Shown here: positions 20,560 through 32,669 of the stretch, one piece after another
How the letters are laid out: the number at the start of each line of letters is the position of its first letter
Numbering within the stretch: position 1 is the stretch's first letter
From: Paguma larvata
Taxonomy: Eukaryota; Chordata; Mammalia; Carnivora; Viverridae
DNA length: 64,000 nt
Reading direction: 5' to 3'
NCBI GenBank assembly: GCA_030068075.1
Contig: CM057842.1
Span: forward strand, 44,044,659-44,108,658
The notes under the pieces: generated by a model
Database searches by the model: none
What the model was told of the DNA's origin: nothing
Seen by the model: the letters and a program-made list of their open reading frames with translations, nothing else
Position numbers and translations under genes: made by a program

Positions 20560-21400
20560 ATAACTTACTATAAGCCAAAGTATAGTGTCCAACCTAAACC
20601 TTCCACCTTTTTTGGTAAATGGCACAACCATAATTCATACTAGTTTAAGCAAAATAAGGGAAAAGAGTGGCTTAAGTAGCTAAGCAATCAGGGTCTATCC
20701 AGCTATAGGCATACCTAGATCCAGAGGATGCAAAAGATAATCAGGACAGTCTCTTTTTCTATTTTAGGGCTCTGCTACCACAGTATTCTCAGAGAAGCTC
20801 TATCCATATTGTGGCAAATATGAACAACAGAAGCCTCTCACTTACATTCTTTCAGCTTAGCAACCCTACTGGAGAGAAAGTACATCTTTCCAGAATTTCC
20901 AGCAAAATGTACCAGGACTGATGCGCTCTCATCATGACCTGGTTTGGATCATACGTCCATCCTTTTTTAATTTTTATTTTCTTTATGTTTATTTATTTTT
21001 GAGGGAGACACAACATGAGCGGGGGAGGGGCAGAGAGTGAGGGAGACACAGAATTGGAAGCAGGCTCCAGGCTCTGAGCTGTCAGCATACAGACCAATGC
21101 TGGGCTGGAAACCACAAACCGTGAGATCAGGACCTCAGCTGAAGTCAGATGCTTAATCAATTGAGCCACCTTGGCGCCCCTGATCATGCATCCATCCCTG
21201 ATATAACATATCCGTTTTCTCCTTGGTCCAACTAGAGTTTTCATGCTCTCTCAAGTCAGAAGATGGACTCAAACCTACCCAAACTATAGAAACTGATTGG
21301 GACGGAGGAGTAATTTCCTCCTGTAAAAGAAAAATCAGGTTCTCTTTCCCAAAGAGAGAAGAGATGCTAGTCACAGAGGCGAGAAACAGAAATGTCCTTT
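20560..21400 (+). repeat. Ancient interspersed repeat split by a SINE
   Basis: The parts 'cttacattctttcagcttagcaaccctactgga', 'ccagaatttccagcaaaatg' and 'gatcatgcatccatccctga' match an old mammalian repeat also seen at about 34960-35340 and, in the other orientation, at about 48240-48420. The SINE at 20963-21181 cuts it. Family name not fixed. Confidence 0.45.
20963..21181 (-). mobile_element. Felid-type SINE
   Basis: Minus-strand copy ending 'gagccaccttggcgcccc'. The duplication gatcat(a/g)c(g/a)tccatcc is at 20947-20962 and 21182-21197 (14 of 16 match). The two mismatches are both CpG-type changes. Confidence 0.93.
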
Positions 21401-21674
21401 CCTAAGATATATACTCTAGAAAAACATAAGTATCTCATGAAAACACATGATACCATGGAATATACCCAAAGATAATATTTTAAGATGTATACTTTGCACT
21501 ATGGATGATCATTGTGACCTTTAACACCTTACAAATAAAGATGTCATCTTTTGAAAGACAATGAACTTGATATGCCAATTGCTAAATAATAAAATGTTAC
21601 TGACCTTTCAGCCAAGGAACTAGAGAATCAAAAAAATTTAAAATATTACCTCATGGGACTATACAACTTTTTAA

Positions 21675-21865
21675 AATATTTATTCTTTATTTATTTTGAG
21701 AGAGAGAGCGTGTGCCACAAGCAGGGAAGGGCAGAGAGAATTCCAAGGAGCCTATATGCTGTCAGCACAGAGCCTGATGCAGGCCTCACTTCCATGAATC
21801 GTGAGATCATGACCTGAGCCAAAATCAGAGTCAGACACTAAACCAAGTGAGCCACCCAGGCGTCC
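21675..21865 (-). mobile_element. Carnivore tRNA-derived SINE, diverged
   Basis: Minus-strand copy with 'tgctgtcagcacagagcctg' and 'gagccacccaggcgtccc'. Flanks ctatacaactttttaa (21659-21674) and ctataactttttaa (21866-21879) are a target-site duplication with a two-base gap. Confidence 0.9.
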
Positions 21866-21879
21866 CTATAACTTTTTAA

Positions 21880-22625
21880 TTAAAAAATTATTCATAGTTA
21901 ATCATTTATGCAGTCAGCCATTTGTGAAAAATAAACTGGCTTATATGGTTTCAGTGTTGCACTTCGGTGACATCTATACTTTTTTATGACTATTTACAGA
22001 GATCTTGAACTTCTTGTAAAATCTGCTACCATAGTAATCTCAGCAAATAATTAGCTCCTCAGGGAAAATTCCAATTCTTCATAACTTCCAGTTGAAACAG
22101 AAAATAGCCTTTAGCTCTTCTTCCTAAATTATGATACATTTAGTACTTATACCTTGCTGCCTACTACATTTGTAAGGAAAACTAAATTTTTTTTCTGAGA
22201 AATGCTTGCAGACATTCTATCTCCATCTTCCAAGTATTTAAAGATGAAAATCAATTTAATTTTAAATAATCTATTAACAGGTTTAGGGAAATTAAAACAC
22301 CACAGAGTTTATAGCCTTGCAAATTATTTTAAAAATGAAAAGCCAACTCTGTTCTTTCTCTTCCATTTCACAATCCCTCGTGGCTAGAAATAGACAACAA
22401 ATTATATGCAATGAACATTATTTCTGTTTACTTGAGGAAAATGACTATTTTCAAGTTAAGAGTATTAAATGTATCCCTAAATAGTTCAAAACTAATAACA
22501 TGAAGCACAAATGCTGAATTCTAATGTAAATATGTTTCATCATTTATTTATATTGTGTTTTATCCTAAAAGGATTTTAAAGCAACTTAAAAGATGCAAAA
22601 CTAGAACAAATAAACAAAGGTAAAG
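21880..22625. other. Unassigned AT-rich sequence
   Basis: No recognisable gene or repeat before the L1 insertion. Confidence 0.4.
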
Positions 22626-22638
22626 AAAAAGGAAAATA

Positions 22639-24418
22639 CACCTAAAACTATAAAATACTTATGAATAAATCTAACCAAAGAGGTGAAAAGTCTATACACT
22701 GAAAACTATAGAAAGCTTATGAAAGAAATTGAAGACAAAAAGAAATGGAGAAAAATTGCATGCTCCTGGATAGGAAGAACAAATACTCTTAAAATGTCAA
22801 TACATTTCAATGTAATCTATATTTTCAATGCAATACCTACCAAAATAACACCAGCATTCTTCACAGAGCTACAACAAAGAGTCCTAAAGTTTGTATGGAA
22901 TCAGAAAAGACCCTGAATAGCCAAAGCAAACCTGAAAAAGAAAACCAAAGCAGGAGACATCACAATCCCAGACTTTAAGCTGTATTACAAAACTGTAATC
23001 AAGACAGTTTTGTAATGGCACAAAAACAGACACTCACATCAATGGAACAGAATAGAGAACACAGAAACAGAAACGTATGGCCAACTCATCTTTGACAAAG
23101 CAGGAAAGAATATCCAGTGGAATAAAGACAGTGTCTTCAACAAGTGGTGCTGGGAAAACCGGACAGCGACATGCAGAAAAATGAACCTGGACTACTTTCT
23201 TACACCATACACAAAAATAAATTCGAAATGGATGAAAGACCTAAATGTAAGACAGGAAGCCATCAAAATCCTCAAGAAGAAAGCAGGCAAAAACCTCTTT
23301 ATAACCTCGGATGTAGCGACTTCTTACTTAACACATTTCCACAGGCAAGGGATACAAAAGCAAAAATGAACTACTGGGACCTCATCAAAATAAAAAGCTT
23401 CTGCACAGTGAAGGAAACAATTAGCAAAACTAAAAGGCAACCAAGAGAATGGGAGAAGATATTTGCAAATGACATATCAGATAAAGCGTTAGTATCCAAA
23501 ATCTATAAAGAACTTATCAAACTCAACGCCCAAAAAAACAAATAGTTAGGTGGAGAAATGGTCCAAAGGCATGAACAGACACTTCTCCAAAGGAGACATC
23601 CAGAAGGCCAACAGACACATGAAATGATGTTCAACGTCACTCATCATCAGGAAAATACAAATCAAAACCACAATGAGATACCACCTCACACCAGTCAGAG
23701 GGGCTAACATTAATAACTCAGGCAACAACAGATGCTGGCGAGGATGTGGAGAAAGAGGATCTCTTTTACACTGCTGGTGGGAATGCTAACTGGTGCAGTC
23801 ACTCTGGAAAACGGTATGGAGGTTCCTCAAAATATTAAAAATAGAACTACCCTACGACCCAGCAATTGCACTATTAGGTATTTATCCAAGGGATACAGGT
23901 ATCCTGTTTCAAAGGGACACATGCACCTCAATGTTTATAGCAGCACTATCAATAATAGCCAAAGTATGGAAAGAACCCAAATGTCCATCAATGGATGAAA
24001 GGATAAAGAAGATGTGGTATATATATATATATATATATACACAATGGAGTATTACTCGGCAATCAAAAAGAAGGAAATCTTGCCTTTTGCAACTACGTGG
24101 ATGTAACTAGAGGGTATCATGCTAAGTGAAATTAGTCAATCAGAGAAAGACAAATATCATATGACTTCACTCATATGAGGACTTTAAAATACAAAGCAGA
24201 TGAACATAAGAGAAGGAAGCAAAAATAATATAAAAACAGGGAGGGGGACAAAAATATAAGAGACTCTTATATATGGAGAACAAACAGAGGGTTACAGGAG
24301 GGCTTGTGGGAGAGGGGATGAGTTAAATGGGTAAGCGGCATTAAGGAATCATTGTTGTACTATATGCTAAAGAACGTGGATGTAGAATTTTTAATAAATA
24401 AATAAATAAATAAAAAAT
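22639..24418 (+). mobile_element. Carnivore L1 insertion, 5'-truncated, with duplication
   Basis: Sense L1 carrying the last third of ORF2 and the 3' UTR. Conceptual pieces at 22683-22916, 23144-23545 and 23793-24110 are recognisable as the ORF2 C-terminal region, including the segment with HFNVIYIFNAIPTK and a Cys-rich end, but frameshifts and stops separate them. A (TA)n run (24016-24040) lies near the end of ORF2. The 3' end is an (AATA)n-type tail. The 13-bp duplication aaaaaggaaaata is at 22626-22638 and 24419-24431. It is less decayed than its neighbours, so it is one of the younger L1s here, but it cannot move. Confidence 0.9.
24016..24041. repeat. (TA)n microsatellite inside L1
   Basis: Run of about eleven TA units followed by cacaa, at a place where L1 ORF2 normally has a short TA stretch. 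Confidence 0.9.
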
Positions 24419-24431
24419 AAAAAGGAAAATA

Positions 24432-24715
24432 GGTGTATGAAAGCAAGTTGAAGCCAAGAATAAACTTTGTACTCAATACCATGATGTTCACTTGCAAACT
24501 GTGGATGTTAACATAGGTACTTTGGTTTCAAAACCACTGAAAGAACAACTCTAAGTTATACTGATACAAGATAAAATACTGGTCAGCAAGTTGTAGATGA
24601 GAAGTGCGTGTATGCAAATATTAAAATCTGGCAAACTGAGTACATATTTGTAGTCAGTATAATACATACATACACAAACCTAAAACATACATAAATAAAC
24701 TTAAAAAAATAAAAG
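24432..24715. other. Unassigned sequence between two L1s
   Basis: No clear repeat. It includes a short A-rich piece (acataaataaacttaaaaaa). Confidence 0.35.
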
Positions 24716-24719
24716 TTAA

Positions 24720-25471
24720 TGCTTTTCTATAGATCAGCAATAGCAATAAACAAGTGGAATTTGAAATTAAAAATACAATACCATTTATATTAGCACTCTA
24801 AAAATGAAAAACTCACGTTTAAATTGAATAAAATATATACAAGATCTATATGACGAAGAATATGAAACCTTGACAAAAAAATTAAAGTAAAACTAAAGAA
24901 GGAGAGATAGTCTATGTTCATGGAAAGAAAGACAGTATTGTCAAGATGTCAGTTCTTCTCAAGTTAATCTATAGATTCATTGTGCCCCAAGCAAAATCTC
25001 AGGAAGTTATTTTGTGGATCTTGACAAATTCATTCTAAAGTTTATGTGGAGAGGTAAAAGACACAGGATAGCCAACATAGCATTAAAAGAGAATTACAAA
25101 GTTGGAGGACACCATCCTACTTCAAGATTTACTATAAAGCAATATTAATTGACACGGTGTAGTATTAATGAAAGAATTTAAAAAATAGATCAATGGACCA
25201 GAATAGAGAGCTCAGAAACAAACTCACATAAATATAGTCAATTGATCTTGACAAAAAATCAAAAGTGGGGCACCTGGGTGGCTCAGTCAGTTGAGTGTCT
25301 GACTCTTGATCTCAGCTCAGGTCATGATCTCAATGGTTCATGAGACTGAGCCCCATGTTGAGCTCTGCCCTGACAGTGCCAGCCTGCTTGGGATTCTGTC
25401 GCTCATTTTCTCTCTTCCTCTCCCCTTCTCATACACATGTGCGCTCTCTCTCTCTCTCTTGCTCTCTCTCG

Positions 25472-25523
<52 letters not shown>

Positions 25524-26965
25524 GCAAAAGTAATACAAGGGAGAAAATATAATCTTTTCAACAAATGTTACATTAACCAGGTATCACCTGTGAAAAAAGT
25601 GAATCTGTACCTAGAACTTATGTTCTTCTCAAAAATTAACAGAAAAATATATTCCTGACCTAAATGTGAAATGCAAAACAACAAAACTACCAGATAACAT
25701 AATAGAAAACCTAGATGATCATGGGTATGCAATGACTTTTTTATATAAAACCAAAATCATGATCTGTGAAAGAAAGAATGGATAAACTAGGCTTCATTAA
25801 AATTAAAAATTTCTGCTCTGTAAAGGAAAATAGCCAATAGAATTAGAAGACAAGCATAGACAGGGAGAAAATATTTGAAAAAAAATATATATATAAAGGA
25901 TTGGTATCCAAAATATACCAAAAACTCTTAAAACTCAACAACAACAACAACAACAAAAAAACCAGTCCAATTTAAAAATAGGCCAAAGACCAGGACACCT
26001 CACCAAAAAGGAATAGATGGAAAATAAGTATATGAAAAGATGCTCCACATCATATGTCATCAGGAAATTACAAATTAAAACAACCACAAGACAACACTAT
26101 ACATCATCAGACTGACCAAAATTTGGAATACTGACAATACCAAATGCTGGTGAGGATGTGGAGAAACAGAAACTCTCACTTGCTATGGGTGAAATGTAAA
26201 ATGATACAGCTAGTTTGGAAGACAGTTTGGTAGTTTCTTATAAAACTAAATATCCTCTTACCACATAATCTAACAATCATGCTCTTTGGTATTTACTCAA
26301 AGAGTTTATAACTTAAGTTTACATAAAAACACACACCAGATATTTATAGCAGCTTTATTTATAATGTTCAAACTTTGAAGCAAGCAAGATGTCCTTCAGT
26401 AAGTGAATGGATAAATACTGCAGTACATCCTAACAAAGGAATATTATTCAGTTCTAACAAGAAATGATCTAATCAAACCATGAAAAGATATGGAGGAAAC
26501 ATAAATGCATACTACTAAATGAAAGAAGAAAACCTTATGTGATTCCACCTATACGACGTTCTGGAAGGGGCAGAACTATGGGAACAGCAGAAAGATCAAT
26601 AGTTGCCAGGGGCTGGGGGCAGATGCAGATGAAAGATGAATAGACCAACCACAGAGCATCTGTAGGGCAGTGAACATACTCTGTAAGATACTATCATAAT
26701 GCATACATGTCATTATATATTTGTTAAAACCCATAAAATATGCAATATCAAGAGTGCATTTTAATGTAAACTATGGACTTTAGGTAATTATGAAACGTTA
26801 ATGCAGGTTCATCAGTTGTAACAAATCTATCACTCTGGTTGGGGATATTGATAAGGGGGGAGGCTATACATGTGTTACAGCAGAGGGTATCTGGGAAATA
26901 TTTGTACCTGCCTCTAAATTCACTGTGAACCTTAAACTGCTCTAAAAAGAAAAAAAAAAAATAGC
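24720..26965 (+). mobile_element. L1 ORF2 3' half and 3' UTR
   Basis: Sense L1 from 'cttttctatagatcagcaat' through 'tcttctcaagttaatctatag', 'gatgtggagaaacagaaact' and 'aatggataaatactgcagta' to a 3' UTR with 'aactatggactttaggtaat' and 'gcaggttcatcagttgtaac', ending in an A-run near 26960. Same subfamily as 10690-12875. Interrupted by a SINE at 25267-25522. Contains a (CAA)n run at 25937-25960. Confidence 0.8.
25267..25522 (+). mobile_element. Felid-type SINE with long CT/CA tail
   Basis: Head 'ggggcacctgggtggctcag' and normal body to 'cctgcttgggattctgtc'. The CT-rich part is expanded to (CT)n at 25441-25489 followed by (CA)n at 25490-25520. The usual aataaataaa tail is absent. Several short open frames on both strands are microsatellite artefacts. 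Flanking (t/g)caaaagt on both sides fits a short target-site duplication. Confidence 0.9.
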
Positions 26966-26974
26966 AAACCCTGG

Positions 26975-27165
26975 AAACAACACTTAGAGTACCATCTCAT
27001 CGATACCACTGACTGTTGGTGGACAAGTATCTTAAACTATCTAAGCTTCCTGATTTTATGAAAAGGGTGGTAATAGAACTTAATGAATGGAATTGTCTCA
27101 AGAACTAAATAAGAAGTGGAAAGTGTTCAACACAGTGGCACTATGATTATATCCACCACCATTAT
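26975..27165 (+). mobile_element. MIR SINE fragment
   Basis: 'ggacaagtatcttaaactatctaagc', 'atgaaaagggtggtaataga' and 'aagtgttcaacacagtggca' fit a diverged MIR in sense. Confidence 0.5.
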
Positions 27166-27169
27166 CATT

Positions 27170-27980
27170 TCCAGCTTCATCACCACCATTATCATCCTAA
27201 TTATTATCTACAGAACCTTTATCCCCACACCCAAAAAAAAAACCTAGTGGAACTTATAACAGCATCTCCAATATGGTAGTTCTCGAGCATCAATTTCAAG
27301 GCATCAGTTCAACCTGGAGTACAAATATGCATTTTATGTCTGTCTTTCAGAAATGTTCACATGTAGAAAATTATGTTAGTCCCAGTCAAAACCATTAAGG
27401 CATTTCCAATAGAAACAGAACAAAATGAGAGCTACATCAACTGTCTTTATATACCTTTCAAAGTCACCGATGCAAAGTTCTTAATACTGGTATTTGTTAT
27501 AATACTACACTATTTTATTGATTCTTATCAACTCAAGCTAGAGTGATTTTATATTTGTTCTACTACAGACCTCCTTTTCAGCATGAGCTAACACTACAGT
27601 TTAAGTAGGCTGAAATGGTTTGTTCTAAACAGTATTTTTACATTGAAGGACTAAGTACAGTAAAAATCAGAGGTTTGAGACACCAGGCATAATAGAAAGG
27701 GCAGGGCAGGCCCAAATACAAAAAGCAGAGTCCTGGAGGCATCCAAACCCCATTGATTGGTGGATGAAGGATATGAGGAGGCCATAGGTACAGAAAGAGA
27801 CAGAAGCATAAAATTATTGCTAAAAGTATTAAAGAATCACAAGCACAATCTAAAGGTAAAGATAATTAAAGACAGTAATAGAACAATTCCAACATTCATT
27901 CAAATGGGTAACTTTTAAGAAAGCTAACAGGACTTGTTCTTCAACTTCCTTCTTGATAATCCACCTGACCACTCTCAGAT
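27170..27980. other. Unassigned intergenic sequence
   Basis: A (CCACCATTATCAT)-like run lies near 27155-27210. Nothing else recognised. Confidence 0.4.
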
Positions 27981-27984
27981 TCAA

Positions 27985-28965
27985 GACTAATTGGACCTCT
28001 ATTTTATATTATGGACAAAAATCAACTCAAAAAGGATCATGGCTTAAATTTAAGACCTAAACCATAATACTCCTAGAAGAAAATATAGAAAGTAAGCTCC
28101 CTTACATTGGTCTTGATGATAATTTTTAAAACTTGACATCAAAAGCAAAAGCAAACACAAGCAAAAATAAGCCAGAAGGGCTACATAAACTAAAAAACTT
28201 CTGCACAGCAAAGGAAACCATCAAAAAAACTCAACCTATGAAATGGGAGAAAATATTTGCAAGTCATATATATGAGAAGGGGTTACTATCCAAAATAGAT
28301 AAAGAATCCATGTAATTTAATAGTAAAAAAGACAAAAAACAAAACAAACGAAATAAATCTCATTTAAAAAATGGGAAGAGGACCTGAACAGACATTTTTC
28401 AAAAGAAGACATAAAAATAACCAAGAAGTACATGAAAAGGTGTTCAACATGTCATTAAGGAAACACAAATCAAAACTATCTCACACCTGTTAGAATGGCA
28501 ATCATCAAAAAGAAGAGAGAACAAGCATTGGTAAGGACATGGAGAAGGGGGAATTCGTGTTTACGGTTGGGAATGTAAACTGGTGCAGCCACTATGGAAA
28601 ACAGTACGGAGATTCTTCTCCAAAACTTAAAAATAAAAATTGAACTATCATATATTCCAATAATCCCATTTTTTTCTGGGTATATTTCTAAAGGAAATGA
28701 AAACAGCATCTCAAAGAGATATCCGTATTCCCATTTTCATTGCAGCATTATTCATAATAGCCAAGATGCAGAAACAAGATATCTATCAGTGTATGAATGA
28801 TAAAGATGTGATATATATGTGAACTATAATATTATTCAGTCATAAGAAGGAAGGAAATTCTCCCATTTGCAACATGGATGGGCTTTGAGGGTATATTGCT
28901 AGGTGAAAAAAGCCAGAGAAAAACAAATACTTCACTGTATCATTTCTATACGGAATTTAAATTAA
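27985..28965 (+). mobile_element. L1 ORF2 3' fragment
   Basis: Sense L1: 'gaccataatactcctagaag'-type phrases, 'cttctgcacagcaaaggaaacc', 'gaacagacatttttcaaaag', 'ggtgcagccactatggaaaac', 'gcagcattattcataatagcc'. Broken frames only (28133-28315, 28594-28800). Confidence 0.85.
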
Positions 28966-28969
28966 AAGT

Positions 28970-29285
28970 CAACTAAAGAAATTAATTAATAATTACTCAT
29001 CTTTCTACAAATTTCCAAAAATATGTTTTACAAGAGTCACAATAGCAACGACAAAAAGAGGATCTTGAAATCAGACACAGGAGAGAACCCTGGGTATCTA
29101 ATGTGACAGAGTATGTAATAAGGTAGTTTCTAAACAGTGAGTACTTGGGAAAGAATTATTGGCAGTGGTACGTCTAAAGTTTGGTAGGATTCTCGTGATC
29201 TTTCTCAATCCATGGACCTTCGATCCCTCTCCCAGATCTTTTTTCAATCAGACTGCTACCCCTAAACTGATCCTACGGGCCACCA
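28970..29285. other. Unassigned sequence
   Basis: No repeat or gene recognised. Confidence 0.35.
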
Positions 29286-29289
29286 CAGC

Positions 29290-29445
29290 TCGGTGTAAAC
29301 AGATTTAGGCTGGACTCCCAATCCACCTGTTGCAATGGCAAGTTATTTAGCCTGTTTCAGTTCCAGTACTAATTACGGTAAAAGAGGGATTGTAACAACT
29401 ATCCCAACAAGTTATTATGGAAATAAAAAGAGACAGTGTCGCAAG
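29290..29445 (+). mobile_element. MIR SINE fragment
   Basis: 'aggctggactcccaatccacc', 'ggcaagttatttagcctgtttcag' and 'taaaagagggattgtaacaa' fit MIR in sense. Confidence 0.55.
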
Positions 29446-29504
29446 GTACTTAGCTATAAGCCTATCAATGCCTCAACATTCTCATCTGCAAAATGAGGTT
29501 GGAT

Positions 29505-29645
29505 TAAAAGTGATAGGTGACAGATGGCAGCTATATTTGTGGTGAGTATAAGCAAACGTACAGAAGGGTTGAATCACTATGTTGTATACCAGAAACTAAT
29601 GTAACGTCGTATGTTGACTATACTCAAAACAATAACAACAATAAA
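29505..29645 (+). mobile_element. L1 3'-end fragment
   Basis: 'gtgacagatggcagctatat', 'gaatcactatgttgtatacc', 'gaaactaatgtaacgtcgta' and 'gactatactcaaaacaataa' match an L1MA-type 3' UTR. A (CAA)n and a (GGA)n run (29650-29667) follow. Confidence 0.7.
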
Positions 29646-29879
29646 AGAAGGAGGAGGAGGAGGAGGTCATCTCAGAGGTATCTTTCCCCTGCTGTGAAAT
29701 TCCATGGATGCAGAAGTATCTCAAATTAGGAATTTTCCAATTAATTCTTCTTTGAGCTTAATAGTCTAACATTAAATTCCTTTCCTGTGCCCTCTAGTTT
29801 TCATCACGAATCTTTCAAATGATTGTGAAGAACATGTAAGATGATACCAAACCTAAGGAAGAGAATTTAGTATTGCAGG

Positions 29880-30095
29880 ATGATCAAAAATATTTGGAAC
29901 TAGGCAGAGCTTGCATTAAATTCTGACTCTGCCATGCTGGTTACATAACCTTAAACAAGTTACCTTAACTGCCTAAGAATTTGTTTTCTATTCCAAAAAT
30001 GAGGCTAATAAGTAATACTTACCTAAAGTTGCTAGAGTGTGAAAACTTGAACTAATGCATCTAGTAAGCACTCAATGCTATATAGTTATTTTGTC
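29880..30095 (+). mobile_element. MIR SINE, near full length
   Basis: All landmarks are present: 'gcattaaattctgactctgcc', 'aaacaagttaccttaactgcc', 'ttctattccaaaaatgaggct', 'agtaatacttacc' and 'agtaagcactcaatgctata'. Sense orientation. Confidence 0.75.
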
Positions 30096-30099
30096 TCAA

Positions 30100-30970
30100 T
30101 AACTTGACCAAAATGAGAATTAAGCTCTAATACGTCTATATATGCTTAAGACATTTTTGATAAAATAATCTGGCAGTGTTTTAAGCAAATTCCCCCCAGA
30201 CCTAGCATATTTTAAAATAAAAATTACAGCAATAGTGAGATAAAAATGCTTGCTCTAACTTTGCCATTAATTGTGACAAGACTACTGAACATGTGAAATG
30301 TATCTCAGTCTGAACTATCAGAATGCACATCTAGAAATGCATTTTAAATTGTTGTAATGAGCACACATTAATGATGAAACAAAAATTGTTGTTTGCTTTT
30401 GAAAGACCCTCAAACCGAATATTTAAGTACTAGTTCAAAACCTATTTTCACGAAATGCATCGAAATGTTCAGAAAGATTATTTGTGAATAACAAAACATC
30501 ATTTCAAAAGTCAGGAAGAAACTAGAGAATGGCTCACTTTTCAGTTCTCATATTATTAGTTTAATAGATTTATTTAAAAGGCTTTCTGATCTCCTACTCG
30601 GAATCACTGAAAGCAAATTTTGAAAAGTGAAGAACCTATAGAGCTTTTGGTTTTCTATTAAGTATCATCCACATGTCCAACATCAATAAAGTATGACAGC
30701 CCTGGACCTGAATATGACAGCCTTCATATTGTTCCTACACATTGTCTAGCCTATCAGCAGAACAGTCACTAAAGTCAGCAGGAAGGAAGATCAATCAGTG
30801 AGAATAAGAATGTGAACTTAACTCAGATGCCTGAGAATACCAAGTTACTTTCACATACTCTCTGCACTGATTACTTTAAAAAAGCCACAATTTTTTTAAA
30901 AAAAATAAGTATATGAGAATAGAGACTAAACGACGATATGTTTCATGAAGGTACTGATCATTTCTGCCCC
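30100..30970. other. Unassigned repeat-poor sequence
   Basis: No repeat or gene recognised. AT-rich, no useful open frame. Confidence 0.4.
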
Positions 30971-30974
30971 ATTA

Positions 30975-31840
30975 GGCACCTGGAAATACACAACTAATAT
31001 CTATCGAACACCTACTATATAGCCAGACACCATCTAGATGCTATGGTTATAGTAGTGAATAAGACAGAAACACAAGACCAGTGCTCTGATGATTTTAAAA
31101 GGGAAACAAATGATAAATAAATGGCCAAAATAATTGTACAACATGATAAATGCTACAAAGCTACAAAGGAGGCTACAGAAGTGATCAAGTGATTAGGGGG
31201 AGGGTACTGATTTGGCTTTCACAGTCAAGGAAGCTGCAGGAGAGCATCTCCAACAAGCTAAGATGCAATGACAAGAAGGTGACTGCCATGGGGATAACTT
31301 AAACACAAAGAATTTCAGACAGAAGAAGACAACACTAAGAATCAAAGCATTCTGGCAAATACAAGTTTGAGTTTGGAGTATCAGAAGTACAGAAACAGGG
31401 TGACTATATCTGTAGCCCATATAGCGGAGAGGAGACTGATAGGAAATGAGCTCAGAGAGTAGGTGAGACAAGAGAGGAAATTCAAAGTCAGTTCGAAGAA
31501 CAATGGAAAGTTACAGGAATGTTTTAAAAGAACTTTCAGGTGGAAGGAACAGGAGGGAGGCAAAAGTGGGAGTTATCAGGATCTATCATAATAATCTAAG
31601 TTAGATATGATGAGTTTTAGATTAGGATTAAAAGTGAAAAATGGAGAGAAGTGGTCAAACTGGAATATATATTTGAAGATAAACCTTAAATGACCAGCTT
31701 CTGGACTCGGCATGATTCAGGGGCTGGACTGGGTATGAGGGGCTGTGTTTTTGGCTTGAGTCATTTATGCGGATAGCTCTAAAACTGCAAGAGGCATAGA
31801 TAGGGATGGAAAGAGCTCTGTTTTAATCATTGTTTCTTTT
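30975..31840 (-). mobile_element. L2 LINE 3' end, antisense
   Basis: Reverse complement of the L2 3' region: 'gaacacctactatatagcca', 'gctatggttatagtagtgaataagacag', 'ggtggaaggaacaggag' and 'agaagtggtcaaactggaat'. Strongly diverged. Antisense open frames at 31193-31471 and 31381-31563 have no meaning. Confidence 0.65.
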
Positions 31841-31844
31841 TTGC

Positions 31845-32385
31845 TATGGATACCAACTAACGTTCAGCCTTTTATCTACATCAATGTTAATATAATGGCA
31901 CACTAAATAGCATATTTATTATGTGGTTTAATGCTTGCTTCCTGCCCAGTATCACTTTACAGCTCTTTCCATGATGTAATTTTTGTCAAATTATATGTAC
32001 ACTTCTAACTACATAAAGGTACACAGATATTTTTCTCTTTCACACCATTTGCCTCCCAAGTGGAAATGATATTTAATTTATTGTTATTTTTAGAATTGAA
32101 CAACCTAAATCAATCCTTGAAATTAAAGCCATAAGAGAGTTTTACCTATTCATGGGGATCTGAAAGATCATAATGACCGACTAATAATTTTAATGTTTTG
32201 TTTCTGTGTGAAGCCTGCAGCACTGAGGGTGGCAAATGATTTAATTACATAAATAGTAAGGCTCAATCCCTCAGTATCAGGAATTCCCAAGCCAAACATT
32301 ATTACACCAAGGTACTCCCAGGGGGAAGTGTCACATGCTTGCCCATAATTAAAATTCAGTTGGCTTTTATATTTCAACAAGGACA
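31845..32385. other. Unassigned sequence
   Basis: No repeat recognised until the (AAC)n run at 32388-32412. Confidence 0.4.
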
Positions 32386-32387
32386 GT

Positions 32388-32412
32388 AACAATAACAACA
32401 ATAACAACAACG
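32388..32412. repeat. (AAC)n simple repeat
   Basis: Seven or so units of AAC/AAT. Confidence 0.85.
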
Positions 32413-32424
32413 GTTAACAATTTC

Positions 32425-32605
32425 TTGAATACATACTACAGACTTGAATCTTTGAGCTTAGTACTTTACATACATGACCTCATTTAATCCTCAAAAGAAC
32501 CCTATTCTTATTTCAGAAAACCAAGGCTCAGAAAGTTAAATAACTTCACCTGGTCAAACATTAAGTAAATAATGGAGCCAAGATAGGAATTCAGACACAC
32601 TGTAT
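32425..32605 (-). mobile_element. MIR SINE, antisense
   Basis: 'ctcatttaatcctcaaaagaac', 'aaccaaggctcagaaagttaa', 'ataacttcacctggtcaaac' and 'aatggagccaagataggaat' are the MIR core in reverse. Confidence 0.7.
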
Positions 32606-32669
32606 CTCTTTCATTTACTCGTTCATATATGTATGCATTCAACAAATGAATCTTTTTATAAAGATATGC

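Noticed and set aside
23144..24110. Possibly intact L1 ORF2
   Set aside because: Only the C-terminal third is present, split into at least three frames with stops. It cannot encode a working reverse transcriptase or endonuclease.
25437..25538. Open frames with Ser-Leu and His-Thr runs
   Set aside because: Translations of (CT)n(CA)n microsatellite; not proteins.
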